A DNA stretch of 46,416 nt from Chlamydiota bacterium (GTDB lineage Bacteria > Chlamydiota > Chlamydiia > Chlamydiales > Rhabdochlamydiaceae), in the NCBI GenBank assembly GCA_013288895.1, contig JABDAY010000010.1:1-46416 (forward strand), written 5' to 3'. The notes beneath the pieces were generated by a model. The model was not told where the DNA came from. It saw only the letters and a program-made list of their open reading frames with translations, and did no database searches. A program made the translations under genes and the position numbers. Below are positions 1-8,988 of the stretch, one piece after another; positions within the stretch are counted from its first letter, which is position 1, and every line of letters starts with the position of its first letter.

Positions 1-2
1 AT

Positions 3-2102
3 GAAGGCAATGGGGGAGGAGGCTTTGGCGGCGGCGGTGGTGGTAATGGAAATGGCAACTTCGGCGGTGGCGGCGGTAGCGGGGGTAGTGGAGGCTTCGG
101 CGGCGGGGGCGGCAATAGCGGTAGTAGCGGCATAGGTGCCACACCTCCTCCTCTTTCTAATACTCAGGGCGGCAATGGTGCTGCCTTGGGCGGCGCTGTC
201 TTCTTTGGCAGCACGACCAATCTTTCTGGTCTCACCCTTACTCTCTCAGGCAATTGCAGCACGTCAGGCAACTTCACTTCAAATAATTCTGGCGGCGGTT
301 TTGCTGGTGGTAACGACTTTTTCCTCTACTCCACTTCCATTGTTACTACTGCCCCTCCCTTTTATGGCACCACTCTCAATCTTGTACCCGGTACAGGGGA
401 AACAATCTTCATCAGCGAATCTATCATTGACAATAGCCCACAATCTATCCCCTTCAATGACAATTGGGGACAAGGCGATGGCTTTGGCTCCAATGTCCAA
501 GTGACAGGCACAGGGACAGTCATCCTCGGTGGCATAAACAGTTATATCGGTCCTACAAATGTCCTTTCAGGAACCCTCAGCCTCCTCAATAGCACACTTT
601 ATGCAGGGGGACTCGGCACTATTGGCGTTCAAGCTATCAGTCAAGTCTTCGTCAACGAGGGTGCTACTCTCAAAGGGACTGGAACAATTAATGCTCCCAC
701 ATTAGTATTGGGAACTCTCTCCCCTGGCAACTCAATTGGCACCATGTACTATACCGCGCCCCTCACCTTGTCCGGGACCCTGGTTTCCGAAATTGCCCCA
801 AATACCAATAGTCAAATCTCTTCCATATCAACTGTCGATGTTACAGGTAGTACGATCCAGATCGTCCCAGATTTTGGGGTTTATTCGGTAGGAGCCCAAT
901 ATACCTTGTTGACAAGCGCAGGATTAACGGGCACATCGATCCTACTCATGCCCTCACAATTTCTTGGAGAACTCACTTACCCTAATAACTCGATCCTCCT
1001 TACCCTTTTGCAAGTACCAAGATTGCAACCCACCAACTTTACGGGCAATAGCCTCAAGCTAGCAAATTACTTCAATGATGTTGCCGTCACCCTGGGAGAT
1101 CCGTTCGCCATACTCATCAGCCTCCCAGAAAATGAGCAAGCAGCCGCCCTTCTTACCCTCTCTCCTTCTCGCGCAGCCTTTTCACGCTATGCCAATATAG
1201 AGGATACCCTCAGCTTCTCACGTCTTGTAGTGCAGCGCCTCGCAAATGAGCGCTTTCTTTGCGAAACATGCGAGCCTATCAACGTTTGGATTAGTGGTTT
1301 TGGGGGCTTACTCCATGAGAAAGCCGCACACCAAAATCCTGCCTTCCATGCCACCAACACTGGCCTCCTTGCCGCTGTCGATAAGACATTTGACGATGAC
1401 GCCATCGTAGGGGGTGGCCTCGCCTATTCCTCCAGCATGATCAACGAGGCAGATCACCTCGGCAAAGCCCATACCCAAGGGGGCCTCGGCACTCTCTATG
1501 GCACCTGGTTCTTCTCCGACTTTTTTCTCGACGCCTCCCTCTGGGGTGGTTACTTACGTACCCACAATCGACGCAACATCTTTTATCCAGGCTTTGCAAC
1601 AACCGCCTCCAGTCACTATGGCAGCATCGAGGCAAACGGACACCTCGGACTTGGCTACGACTGGTACTGGTGTCAGGGTGCACTCGAACCGTTTGCTGCC
1701 TGCGACTACGTCGGCAACTGGCAAGGAAATTACCGCGAGAGAGGTGGGGACCCCTACAACATGCATATCAAATCCAACTTCGCCTCAATGCTACAAGGCG
1801 AGGCAGGTTTTAATGGCTACTACAACAAAAGCTTCATTAATTGGACCTTCATTCTGCGCGGCAAGCTCTCCTACGTAGGCCAGGTTCCCTATCACCAGGG
1901 GGTCATCCGAGCCAACCTTATTAGCACTCCAGGTTCCTTGAATCTCGTCACCTCGCTGCGCACCCAAAACCTAGTCTCCCCAGCCCTCGAACTCTACTGG
2001 AAGTATCGGGCCGGCCTCTTCTTATCACTCGGCTACAATGGCCAGTTTGGGAAATGGTACAAAAATAACGAACTCGAAGCAAAACTGGGGCTCAGTTTCT
2101 AA
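3..2102 (+). CDS. Glycine-rich autotransporter, 5' end outside the window
   Basis: The frame is open from the left edge, so the N-terminus and signal peptide are missing; about 699 codons are visible. The first 55 or so visible codons are almost pure Gly with Asn, Ser and Phe. A beta-helix-like passenger follows, with NNSGGG, a TGTV(I)LGG strand repeat and the LSPGNSIGT motif that is common just before autotransporter barrels. From about position 1250 to the end the sequence looks like an autotransporter beta-barrel: alternating aromatic strands, and GLGYDW, GKLSYVG and a terminal KLGLSF ending in Phe, the outer-membrane insertion signal. The family exports its passenger through the outer membrane by type V secretion; chlamydial relatives act as surface adhesins. 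It converges with the cytidine deaminase gene and overlaps it by 4 bp. The adhesin role is inferred. Confidence 0.85.
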   Translation, partial: EGNGGGGFGGGGGGNGNGNFGGGGGSGGSGGFGGGGGNSGSSGIGATPPPLSNTQGGNGAALGGAVFFGSTTNLSGLTLTLSGNCSTSGNFTSNNSGGGFAGGNDFFLYSTSIVTTAPPFYGTTLNLVPGTGETIFISESIIDNSPQSIPFNDNWGQGDGFGSNVQVTGTGTVILGGINSYIGPTNVLSGTLSLLNSTLYAGGLGTIGVQAISQVFVNEGATLKGTGTINAPTLVLGTLSPGNSIGTMYYTAPLTLSGTLVSEIAPNTNSQISSISTVDVTGSTIQIVPDFGVYSVGAQYTLLTSAGLTGTSILLMPSQFLGELTYPNNSILLTLLQVPRLQPTNFTGNSLKLANYFNDVAVTLGDPFAILISLPENEQAAALLTLSPSRAAFSRYANIEDTLSFSRLVVQRLANERFLCETCEPINVWISGFGGLLHEKAAHQNPAFHATNTGLLAAVDKTFDDDAIVGGGLAYSSSMINEADHLGKAHTQGGLGTLYGTWFFSDFFLDASLWGGYLRTHNRRNIFYPGFATTASSHYGSIEANGHLGLGYDWYWCQGALEPFAACDYVGNWQGNYRERGGDPYNMHIKSNFASMLQGEAGFNGYYNKSFINWTFILRGKLSYVGQVPYHQGVIRANLISTPGSLNLVTSLRTQNLVSPALELYWKYRAGLFLSLGYNGQFGKWYKNNELEAKLGLSF

Positions 2103-3661
2103 AAATCTCGTTTCTCTAGACGAAAATGGGCACTCGGCGCTACCTGTCTTAAAAGCGCTCTTGTAGGCATTTCCTGACTGATCTTTCCGGTTTTTTGCTC
2201 TACAAGGACAACTTCGTTAATTTCTTCATAACTACGGAGATCGGAAACAAGAGCAACCAAAGCTGTCTGGAGAGGAGAGAGACTAGGATTAAACGCTGCA
2301 TTCTCTAAATAAGATCCCGAATATATTTTCCCATCCCTTGTCTGGATCGCTATTCCTGATCTAGACTGGCTATAGGGAGCATAAGAAGCAAAGGCCGCTT
2401 TTAAACCCTCTACCACAAGAGAATATTCCTGTATGAAGCAAGGATATTCAGTTGGGAGAGCCAGCAAATTAGCCTTAAGGCCAAGGTCCTTTGGCCCAAA
2501 CGCCTCGGGTAAGAGAGCAGTGAGTGTTTTTGGAGGAGTATTTGGCATGAGAATCTGCAATTGCCCCCTCTCATCTATTTCAGTTAAAAATTGTCTGCAA
2601 TGCCCACAAGGTGCAGCCGATAAAGCTATTGCTATGATTTCTGTTTCCCCATGATTTCTTGCATTTGCTATGAGAAATTGTTCTCCATGAACAGCAGCAT
2701 TCAAGGGGAGATCTAAGAACTCCAAATTCACACCCAGATAAATATTTCCACTTTTTCCCAAAGCGGCCCCTCCCACATGATAACCCGAAACAGGAGGACG
2801 AGCAAAAGTCTTTGCAATGGGGATGAGTTGTACAAGCAGTTCTTCCATCTTAAGCCCGCTTATCGCAAGTATTTCATTTACCTCCTCCGCAGAAATAAAG
2901 AAGGGATTAGACGGAATCATTTCTTCTAACTTTTTCATGGATATCTCCTGTCGTATTGAATTAGTATTTACTTCTGAGCCCTTTTCTCTATTCAGGACAT
3001 TTTCTCCCGGGATCGTCTCTTTATTTTTCTTGTACGCTTCTAGCCATTCCGCTCCACTGACAAGATGGGTTGTTCTTCTTAGGGATAAATGAATTTTTTC
3101 AAGGGGAATTCCCTGACTCTCAAAACTCTTTAAGAGGGAAACTAAGGATTCTGAAAGAGGTCTGAAATGGCCACTATCGTCGCTGATCCACTCTATCGTT
3201 CTATCTTTGGCAATCTTGATTGCTCCAGCAAAAGCTACCCCTTTAGCGGCTGTAAAGCTGGTATGATGAAATCCTTTGACAGAAGCAGTACCTCTTATTT
3301 TTTCATGAGCATAATAGAGACCATTGACATCCATTTCAAACATCAAAGGATTTTCTGTTGGCAGGTCTTCTAAGACTCTTGCTTCAAAGTCAATGTGAAA
3401 TCTATTTTTTTCTTGTTCTTCTTCAGTTTCTAGATAGATAACCTTTGGTATCTCCGGCAGAAACTCGCAGACGAAAGAAAAAAAATCCCCTTTCCCCTTT
3501 TCTGGAAAATCCAATACAAATTTGTGATATGCCTCTGCTAAACCAAGTCCATAATGATGATTAGGATCCTCTGTTTCAAGTGCACAACTCTCATGTAAAG
3601 CGATTTCAGGGTAATCCGCTGCTGCAAGGCAGCTAAAAGCAAATAGAAATAACCACTTCAA
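2099..3661 (-). CDS. cdd: Exported cytidine deaminase with N-terminal IQM-like SGHFRP domain
   Basis: The gene starts at TTG, overlaps the purA stop by 4 bp (TTGA) and has AAGGGAG just upstream, so it looks translationally coupled. Residues 1-15 form a signal peptide (MKW, then a hydrophobic core, cleavage after AAA). Residues about 20-200 contain GFHHTSF (130-136) and SGHFRP (163-168), a pattern I know from plant IQM calmodulin-binding proteins. Residues about 255-520 are an E. coli/plant-type two-domain cytidine deaminase: HGE at 325-327 carries the zinc ligand His and the catalytic Glu, and PCGHCRQ at 351-357 carries the two zinc Cys. The second lobe lacks these residues, as is normal. The enzyme converts cytidine or deoxycytidine to uridine. 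At 520 residues it is far longer than the usual ~294, and a signal peptide is not normal for this family. Confidence 0.88.
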   Translation of the reverse strand: MKWLFLFAFSCLAAADYPEIALHESCALETEDPNHHYGLGLAEAYHKFVLDFPEKGKGDFFSFVCEFLPEIPKVIYLETEEEQEKNRFHIDFEARVLEDLPTENPLMFEMDVNGLYYAHEKIRGTASVKGFHHTSFTAAKGVAFAGAIKIAKDRTIEWISDDSGHFRPLSESLVSLLKSFESQGIPLEKIHLSLRRTTHLVSGAEWLEAYKKNKETIPGENVLNREKGSEVNTNSIRQEISMKKLEEMIPSNPFFISAEEVNEILAISGLKMEELLVQLIPIAKTFARPPVSGYHVGGAALGKSGNIYLGVNLEFLDLPLNAAVHGEQFLIANARNHGETEIIAIALSAAPCGHCRQFLTEIDERGQLQILMPNTPPKTLTALLPEAFGPKDLGLKANLLALPTEYPCFIQEYSLVVEGLKAAFASYAPYSQSRSGIAIQTRDGKIYSGSYLENAAFNPSLSPLQTALVALVSDLRSYEEINEVVLVEQKTGKISQEMPTRALLRQVAPSAHFRLEKRDF

Positions 3662-4992
3662 AATAACTCCCTTACCCGGATTGTTTGGGCTCTATCTGGC
3701 CCTACCGAAATGAAACTAATGGGTGTTTCAAGAAACGCTTCCAATGCTTTTACATAAACCTTAGCTTCCTCAGGCAGATCCTCAAATAGTTGTATTTTTG
3801 AGATATCTGTTTTCCAGCCTGGGAATGTAATGTATACTGGGCTGACATCTTTTAAGTGAAAGTCAAGTTCTGAAACCTCATGGTATTTAGTTCCATCTTT
3901 GTGCCGGTAGTGGGTGCAGACCTTAATTTCATCCAAGTCATCAAAAATATCAAGCTTTGTTAAGGCAATCGAGTTTGCATTGGCAAGCCTGATTCCTAGT
4001 CGTGTCAAGGGGATATCGAACCATCCAATCCTCCGGTTTTTACCATCAGTGACCCCCACTTCTCTTCCTGTTTCATTATCTAAAAACTGCTGTCCATCCT
4101 TAGTTTCTGTAGGAAGTGTCCCATTGCCACAGAGGGTCATATACGCTTTGGTGATGCCGAGAATATGATCCACCAAATGAGGGCTAAGTCCTGTCCCATG
4201 CAGAATCCCAGAAGCTGAAGTAAAAGAAGAAGTTACCTTTGGATAAAATCCATATGTGTTATCTAATAGACTCGCTTGCGCACCTTCTATAAGTACTAAA
4301 TCATGATTATTTGCATGCTGCTCGACCATTTCCTCTACCTTATTGACAAAGGGTCTAAGTTTTTCTGCATACGTTAGGTATTGAGAAATGATCAACTCTT
4401 TGTTGATGGGATCTTTTCCGTAAAAATGGATCAATTGGTTATTCACTTCATCGATCCGATGGCTAGCAAGTTTTTTAAATCTATGAGGGTTTAAGAAGTC
4501 TATAACCCTGATCCCATCTCTTGAGGCTTTATCTTGATAACAAGGGCCAATCCCCTGCCCTGTTGTTCCAATTTTATCTTCCCCCCTCCGCTCCTCTTCA
4601 TAAATATCCAATAGAATGTGGTATGGCAATAAAATATGGGCAAAGGGAGAGATCCAAAGACGTCCTGCATACTCAATTCCTTGGGCAGACAAATCTTCAA
4701 GCTCTTCGAAAAATTTCTCCGGATTGATCACGCAATCGGCTCCGATATAACAATTGACCTCTGGATGGATAATTCCAGAGGGAATCATATGGAGTTTAAG
4801 TTCAGTATCGTTCACCAAAATGGTATGACCCGCGTTATTCCCCCCTTGAGCTCTTACAACGGCCGCTGCATTTTCGCTGAGCAAGTCGGTAAATTTCCCC
4901 TTCCCTTCATCCCCAAATTGAGTCCCAACAACAACAATGACATCTGCTGAAAGTGAAAGGAGTGTGGCAATAAACAAACAAAATTTGAGCAT
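3658..4992 (-). CDS. purA: Adenylosuccinate synthetase with an N-terminal signal peptide
   Basis: Adenylosuccinate synthetase joins IMP and aspartate using GTP, the first step from IMP to AMP. Visible family motifs are GTQFGDEGKGK (residues ~23-33), GGNNAGHT, TGQGIGPCYQDK, EGAQASLLD, TSAS, VTDGKNRRIGW and the C-terminal SVGPDRAQTI, so the active site looks complete. The canonical protein begins almost directly at VVVLGTQWGDEGKGK. Here a 16-residue leader precedes it (MLK, a hydrophobic core, then SLSA before DVIVVVG) and reads as a signal peptide. The leader's ATG has a strong GGGAGGGG ribosome site 6 bases upstream, and there is no ATG between it and the GTQFGDEGKGK motif. It is the first gene of an operon with cdd. 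Function as an enzyme is near certain; export is inferred from the leader. Confidence 0.93.
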   Translation of the reverse strand: MLKFCLFIATLLSLSADVIVVVGTQFGDEGKGKFTDLLSENAAAVVRAQGGNNAGHTILVNDTELKLHMIPSGIIHPEVNCYIGADCVINPEKFFEELEDLSAQGIEYAGRLWISPFAHILLPYHILLDIYEEERRGEDKIGTTGQGIGPCYQDKASRDGIRVIDFLNPHRFKKLASHRIDEVNNQLIHFYGKDPINKELIISQYLTYAEKLRPFVNKVEEMVEQHANNHDLVLIEGAQASLLDNTYGFYPKVTSSFTSASGILHGTGLSPHLVDHILGITKAYMTLCGNGTLPTETKDGQQFLDNETGREVGVTDGKNRRIGWFDIPLTRLGIRLANANSIALTKLDIFDDLDEIKVCTHYRHKDGTKYHEVSELDFHLKDVSPVYITFPGWKTDISKIQLFEDLPEEAKVYVKALEAFLETPISFISVGPDRAQTIRVRELF

Positions 4993-5139
4993 AGAGCCCC
5001 TCCCGAGGTCTAAAAAATCAACAGATCGGTTTTAGCATACACGAGAATTCAGATCATCTAAAAGTTGCAAATAAAGGTATTGTTTGAATATGCTGCCTTT
5101 TGGAATGGCAATTTTCTGACAAAACGAAAATGAGGGACC

Positions 5140-8112
5140 ATGGTTAAAAGTTTTTCACTCTCACTTAGCGTTGCAGCCGTGCTTTTTGCTGGCTTATCTT
5201 TTGCTGGGCTTCCCTTTTCTATTCAAGATGCTCAATTAGAAAATATCCAAAATGCCGGTACTGGTATTTTTGCTCCGGATGGAAGTCAGGGGTGGATCTG
5301 GGATACTGGAATAAACAACCCTTTTCTCTCTTATGTCTCCTCAACCACTCCAACAGCTCCACAAGGTGTGTACATGAGCAACCTACAGAACGCCTATCGC
5401 TCCAATTTTGCGGTAGATGTCTCTCAGGGCTGGATCTGGGACCTTAATGTAAACACAGGGCCGTACCTCTACTATTTTTCCTCAACCACACCAACAAACC
5501 CTCAGTTTTTTCAACTCACCGATACCATCGTTGCGAGTCTCTCCGCTTTTGCTCCAGACGCCCACCAGGGCTGGATTTGGGACAGCACTACAACGCGACC
5601 CCATCCCTCTATCTATTATGTTTCAGCGACCTCTCATATTGCAGCAACTCCGCAAGGTGTTGAATTAAGTCTACTGGGAAATGCGCAAGGGAACGCTTTC
5701 AGTGAGGATGCAAGCCAGGGATGGATTTGGGAAACTAGTACAATATCCCCCTATGTGTACTACCTTTCTGCGTCCTCACCACCTCCAGCAACGCCCCCAA
5801 GCGCTCCATTGCCCAACCTTAAAAATGGCAATGGCTCTTTCTTTGCTTCAAATGCAAATCAAGGCTGGATTTGGGATTTGGATCAAACAGCGCCATATGT
5901 TTACTACCTGTCCTATTTAACTCCGAGCAGTGCCTCTGAGGCTCCATTAACAAATTTAATGAATGCAGAGGCAAGGGCATTCAAACCGGATGCCACACAA
6001 GGTTGGATCTGGGACTTTGACCAGGCAGCACCCTACATTTATTATCTCTCTTCAAGTGCACCAACCACGCCAGTACCAGGTCTTATGAACAGCTTAACGG
6101 CCGGAGATGGTCATTTTTTTGCTCCAGATGCAAGTCAAGGCTGGATCTGGGATGCGGGGATAGCTCCACCTTTTATCTATTATATCTCCTCGTTAGCTCC
6201 CGGGGCACCCAGCGGCACGCCGATGAATAATGTAACGAGCCTCTTTCTTCAGTCTGCCTTTAGCGAGGATGCAAGCCAGGGCTGGCTCTGGGAGACAGCT
6301 AGCGGAGCCCCTTCTTACATCTACTATTTCTACCTTTCGCCAGGCTTAATGTCTCAGAACGCCCCCATGATGAACTTGGCAAATGCCGGAGGCTTTAATT
6401 TCACTCCAGACGCAAATAACGGTTGGATCTGGGACACTACTATCCCCGGGCCTTACATCTATTATATCTCCTCAGGTGCTCCAACAATTCCTCAAGGCAC
6501 TCCCATGACCGGCTTGATGAATGCCGAAGGCTATCTCTTTAGCCTCGACGGAGAGCGGGGTTGGATCTGGGACCTGAATCAATCAGCACCTTACATTTAT
6601 TTCATCAGTTTAGATACTCCGACCATGCCCCAGGCAGCTCAGATGGAAAACTTAATAAATGCAGGAGGAAACACAAATACTGATGACGCAACTCAAATCT
6701 GGATTTGGGATACCGGAGGTCCCGCCCCTTATATCTATTACTTATCCTCATCCAACCCGACAACTGCACAAAGCGCTCAAATGACCCATCTAGTCAACGC
6801 CAATAAAAGCAGATTTAGTATTGAGGCAGATCAGGGATGGATCTGGGACTCTGGAACTCTCGACCCTTATATCTATTACGTATCCTCCGCTAATCCAACA
6901 GCTATTCAAAGCGCTCAACTGCTCAACTTAATGAACGCAGGGCAAAGTTCCTTTAGTAGCGATGCAAGTCAAGGCTGGATTTGGGACAATGGGGTGACCG
7001 ATCCTTACATTTACTATCTCTCCGTCAATTCCAATCCTCCCACACCTACCCCTAACCCTCCTTTTGCCCTCCACTGGAGCCCAGGCATTGGCGGCACATG
7101 GGTAAATAGCGTCATGAATACTATGTTCTCATTTGCCAAAACCCTCGAGCTCACTTCTTTATCTTATCTCCCTCTAAAGATGGATGAAGATAACTCTGCA
7201 ATAAGTTTTGTGGCAGACGCAGAAGATGAGCTTCCTAACATAAATGCATATTCCCCTTGCTGCTCTCCGGAAAAAGAACCCTACTCTATTCATCTAGCCC
7301 CTTTTGATGATTACATCACACAAAAAGCTCAAGGAACAACTCCTGGTTTTACGAATAAAATTGTAGGGGGGCTCGCCGCATTCGATGTTCAGTTAGGCCA
7401 AACAGGGATGATCGGTATTGGTGGGGCTTATGCCTTTAATCACGTGCATTACAAGAATGGACTTGGCCATGCGAATATCCATCAAGAAGTAGGGGTAGCT
7501 TATGGCGCATGGGAAGGGAACACTCTTTTTCTTAATGCTTCATGCTGGGGGGGATGGTATCAATTAAAAAGCACGCGAAAAACATCAGGGATCACCACTT
7601 CTCGCGCTCATACCGGCGGATACGTCCTGTCTCCTCACGTCGAACTCGGCGCAAACACCTTGTGTAAAGGGGGCTGGTTTCAGGTTCAACCTTTTGTGAT
7701 GGCCGATTGGGCAAATGATTGGCAAAAACAGTGCCACGAAAAAGGGGGTGCAAAGATGAGCCTTCTTGTGCCTCACCAATACGCTTCTTTATTGCGCAGC
7801 GAGGCGGGGATCCGTTTCTATGAGACTTATTGCTTGAACTGGGGCCGTTTGATATTTGAAGAAAAAGGAAGCTATATCAATCAAAAACCCTTCTACTCCA
7901 GCACCCCATCCGCTTTATTCATAGGCTCAGCGTCTATCTTTTCGCTTACAACAGGTACGATCTCCGTACAAAATTTAGGCGCCCTTGAGCTGCGCTGTTC
8001 ATTTTTACCCCACAATCCTGAAAAACTCCAATTCACTATCGACGTGCAAGCGGAGATAGGATCCTCAATGCAATCTTACTTTGCCTCCCTCCACATACAA
8101 AAGGATTTTTAG
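5140..8112 (+). CDS. WIWD-repeat autotransporter (990 residues)
   Basis: A clear signal peptide covers residues 1-23 (MVK, hydrophobic core, FAG). Residues about 28-635 hold 13 repeats of about 46 residues, each centred on D-A-S-Q-G-W-I-W-D, followed by PYIYYLSS and then a PTxPQ linker and a NLxNA segment. The regular length and the Trp/Tyr-rich strands suggest propeller blades, which is inference. After a linker with CCS, residues about 730-990 form an autotransporter beta-barrel (GIGGAYAF, ASCWGGW, FVMADWAN) ending HIQKDF with a terminal Phe. The ATG follows GAGGGACC. It is divergent from purA with 147 bp between them. The likely role is surface display, but the repeat has no family I recognise. 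Confidence 0.88.
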   Translation: MVKSFSLSLSVAAVLFAGLSFAGLPFSIQDAQLENIQNAGTGIFAPDGSQGWIWDTGINNPFLSYVSSTTPTAPQGVYMSNLQNAYRSNFAVDVSQGWIWDLNVNTGPYLYYFSSTTPTNPQFFQLTDTIVASLSAFAPDAHQGWIWDSTTTRPHPSIYYVSATSHIAATPQGVELSLLGNAQGNAFSEDASQGWIWETSTISPYVYYLSASSPPPATPPSAPLPNLKNGNGSFFASNANQGWIWDLDQTAPYVYYLSYLTPSSASEAPLTNLMNAEARAFKPDATQGWIWDFDQAAPYIYYLSSSAPTTPVPGLMNSLTAGDGHFFAPDASQGWIWDAGIAPPFIYYISSLAPGAPSGTPMNNVTSLFLQSAFSEDASQGWLWETASGAPSYIYYFYLSPGLMSQNAPMMNLANAGGFNFTPDANNGWIWDTTIPGPYIYYISSGAPTIPQGTPMTGLMNAEGYLFSLDGERGWIWDLNQSAPYIYFISLDTPTMPQAAQMENLINAGGNTNTDDATQIWIWDTGGPAPYIYYLSSSNPTTAQSAQMTHLVNANKSRFSIEADQGWIWDSGTLDPYIYYVSSANPTAIQSAQLLNLMNAGQSSFSSDASQGWIWDNGVTDPYIYYLSVNSNPPTPTPNPPFALHWSPGIGGTWVNSVMNTMFSFAKTLELTSLSYLPLKMDEDNSAISFVADAEDELPNINAYSPCCSPEKEPYSIHLAPFDDYITQKAQGTTPGFTNKIVGGLAAFDVQLGQTGMIGIGGAYAFNHVHYKNGLGHANIHQEVGVAYGAWEGNTLFLNASCWGGWYQLKSTRKTSGITTSRAHTGGYVLSPHVELGANTLCKGGWFQVQPFVMADWANDWQKQCHEKGGAKMSLLVPHQYASLLRSEAGIRFYETYCLNWGRLIFEEKGSYINQKPFYSSTPSALFIGSASIFSLTTGTISVQNLGALELRCSFLPHNPEKLQFTIDVQAEIGSSMQSYFASLHIQKDF
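5221..7032 (+). repeat. 13 tandem WIWD-type repeat units inside the autotransporter
   Basis: Thirteen copies of a roughly 138-base coding unit can be counted from the GW(I/L)W(D/E) core. The first core is SQGWIWDTG and the last is SQGWIWDNG. One copy has IWIWD, one has GWLWE and one has ERGWIWD. DNA identity between copies is moderate, so the array is old or has diversified under selection at loops. Confidence 0.9.
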
Positions 8113-8121
8113 TTCAGGTTA

Positions 8122-8871
8122 TTACGTACTTTCAACGAAATCATCCCCAAGTGGCATGATCGGGGCAAGTGGATCTTCCAGCAACCCCAATGCCTCCTCT
8201 GCGCCATTGCCGCCTACCACCTCGGGGTCTGGCGGGTATAGTTCTTGCTCATTTCGATCAAACAACTCTGCTGCTGCCGACCCTTCCCCCTCTTCGTTAT
8301 TGCTACCCACCTCCGCGAGATCTGGCTCATCAACCCCAGACTGTGCGTTATTACCAGGTGCTTCAAATGGCTGTTCTGCGCTATCAGCCTCCACCGCCAA
8401 GGCGACGACATCAGGTTCGCTCTGTAGAGCGGGAGCATCAGGTTCGATCCGTAGACCTCGACTCTGTGGTGCCATAGCCACTTGTTGTTGTGCAGAATGG
8501 CCCTGCAGCCTTTCTACCGCAAGGAGCTGGGGGCGTTTAGCAACGACAGGTCTATTCATACAAAACCGGCGTCTATCAGCATTATAACGTTTATTGAGAA
8601 TGCATAACCATACAATACCGATAAGCGCTAGAACCCCTCCTGCGACCGGAATAGAAATAAATACATTTTTTGTTAGACCAAGAAGAGGGATGCGTGTGAG
8701 ACCAAGACCAAGGCTAACTCCAATTGTAGCCAAACCTAGAACTAAAATTAAAGCAGCCACCCAGGTTAAACCACTCCTTGTTGGAGGCCCCTCTAATGCT
8801 CTTTCCCGGTTTGCAGTTAAATCCAATAAAGAAGTATTAGATGATAATACTTGCGGTAATTTAAAAGACAA
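8122..8871 (-). CDS. Inc-like membrane protein with bilobed hydrophobic domain
   Basis: The gene starts at TTG with a strong GGAGGAG ribosome site ending 4 bases upstream. About 33 polar N-terminal residues are followed by two hydrophobic segments, residues about 35-58 (WVAALILVLGLATIGVSLGL) and 70-92 (FISIPVAGGVLALIGIVWLC), joined by a short turn. A basic stretch (NKRYNADRRR) and about 150 acidic, Glu/Asp/Ala/Pro-rich residues follow. A closely spaced pair of helices of this kind is the hallmark of chlamydial inclusion membrane (Inc) proteins, which type III secretion puts into the vacuole membrane with both tails facing the host cytosol. I recognise the architecture only; no sequence family is identifiable. 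It converges with the autotransporter gene. Confidence 0.65.
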   Translation of the reverse strand: MSFKLPQVLSSNTSLLDLTANRERALEGPPTRSGLTWVAALILVLGLATIGVSLGLGLTRIPLLGLTKNVFISIPVAGGVLALIGIVWLCILNKRYNADRRRFCMNRPVVAKRPQLLAVERLQGHSAQQQVAMAPQSRGLRIEPDAPALQSEPDVVALAVEADSAEQPFEAPGNNAQSGVDEPDLAEVGSNNEEGEGSAAAELFDRNEQELYPPDPEVVGGNGAEEALGLLEDPLAPIMPLGDDFVEST

Positions 8872-8988
8872 AATTCTCCTCCTTTTTTAATATATATAAT
8901 TCTAACATGACAGCTAATTATAAACAATTAAAATATAAACTATTATATATTAAAATATTTTAACGTAATTATAATAAATAATATAATA

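Noticed and set aside
5221..7032. Possible CRISPR-like array
   Set aside because: The repeats are about 138 bp, in frame and protein-coding; there are no short identical repeats with spacers.
8081..8587. Plus-strand open frames of 60-168 codons opposite the Inc-like gene
   Set aside because: They are shadows of the minus-strand gene, which has a strong ribosome site and membrane helices; the shadows are low-complexity Ser/Pro/Ala sequence without start signals.
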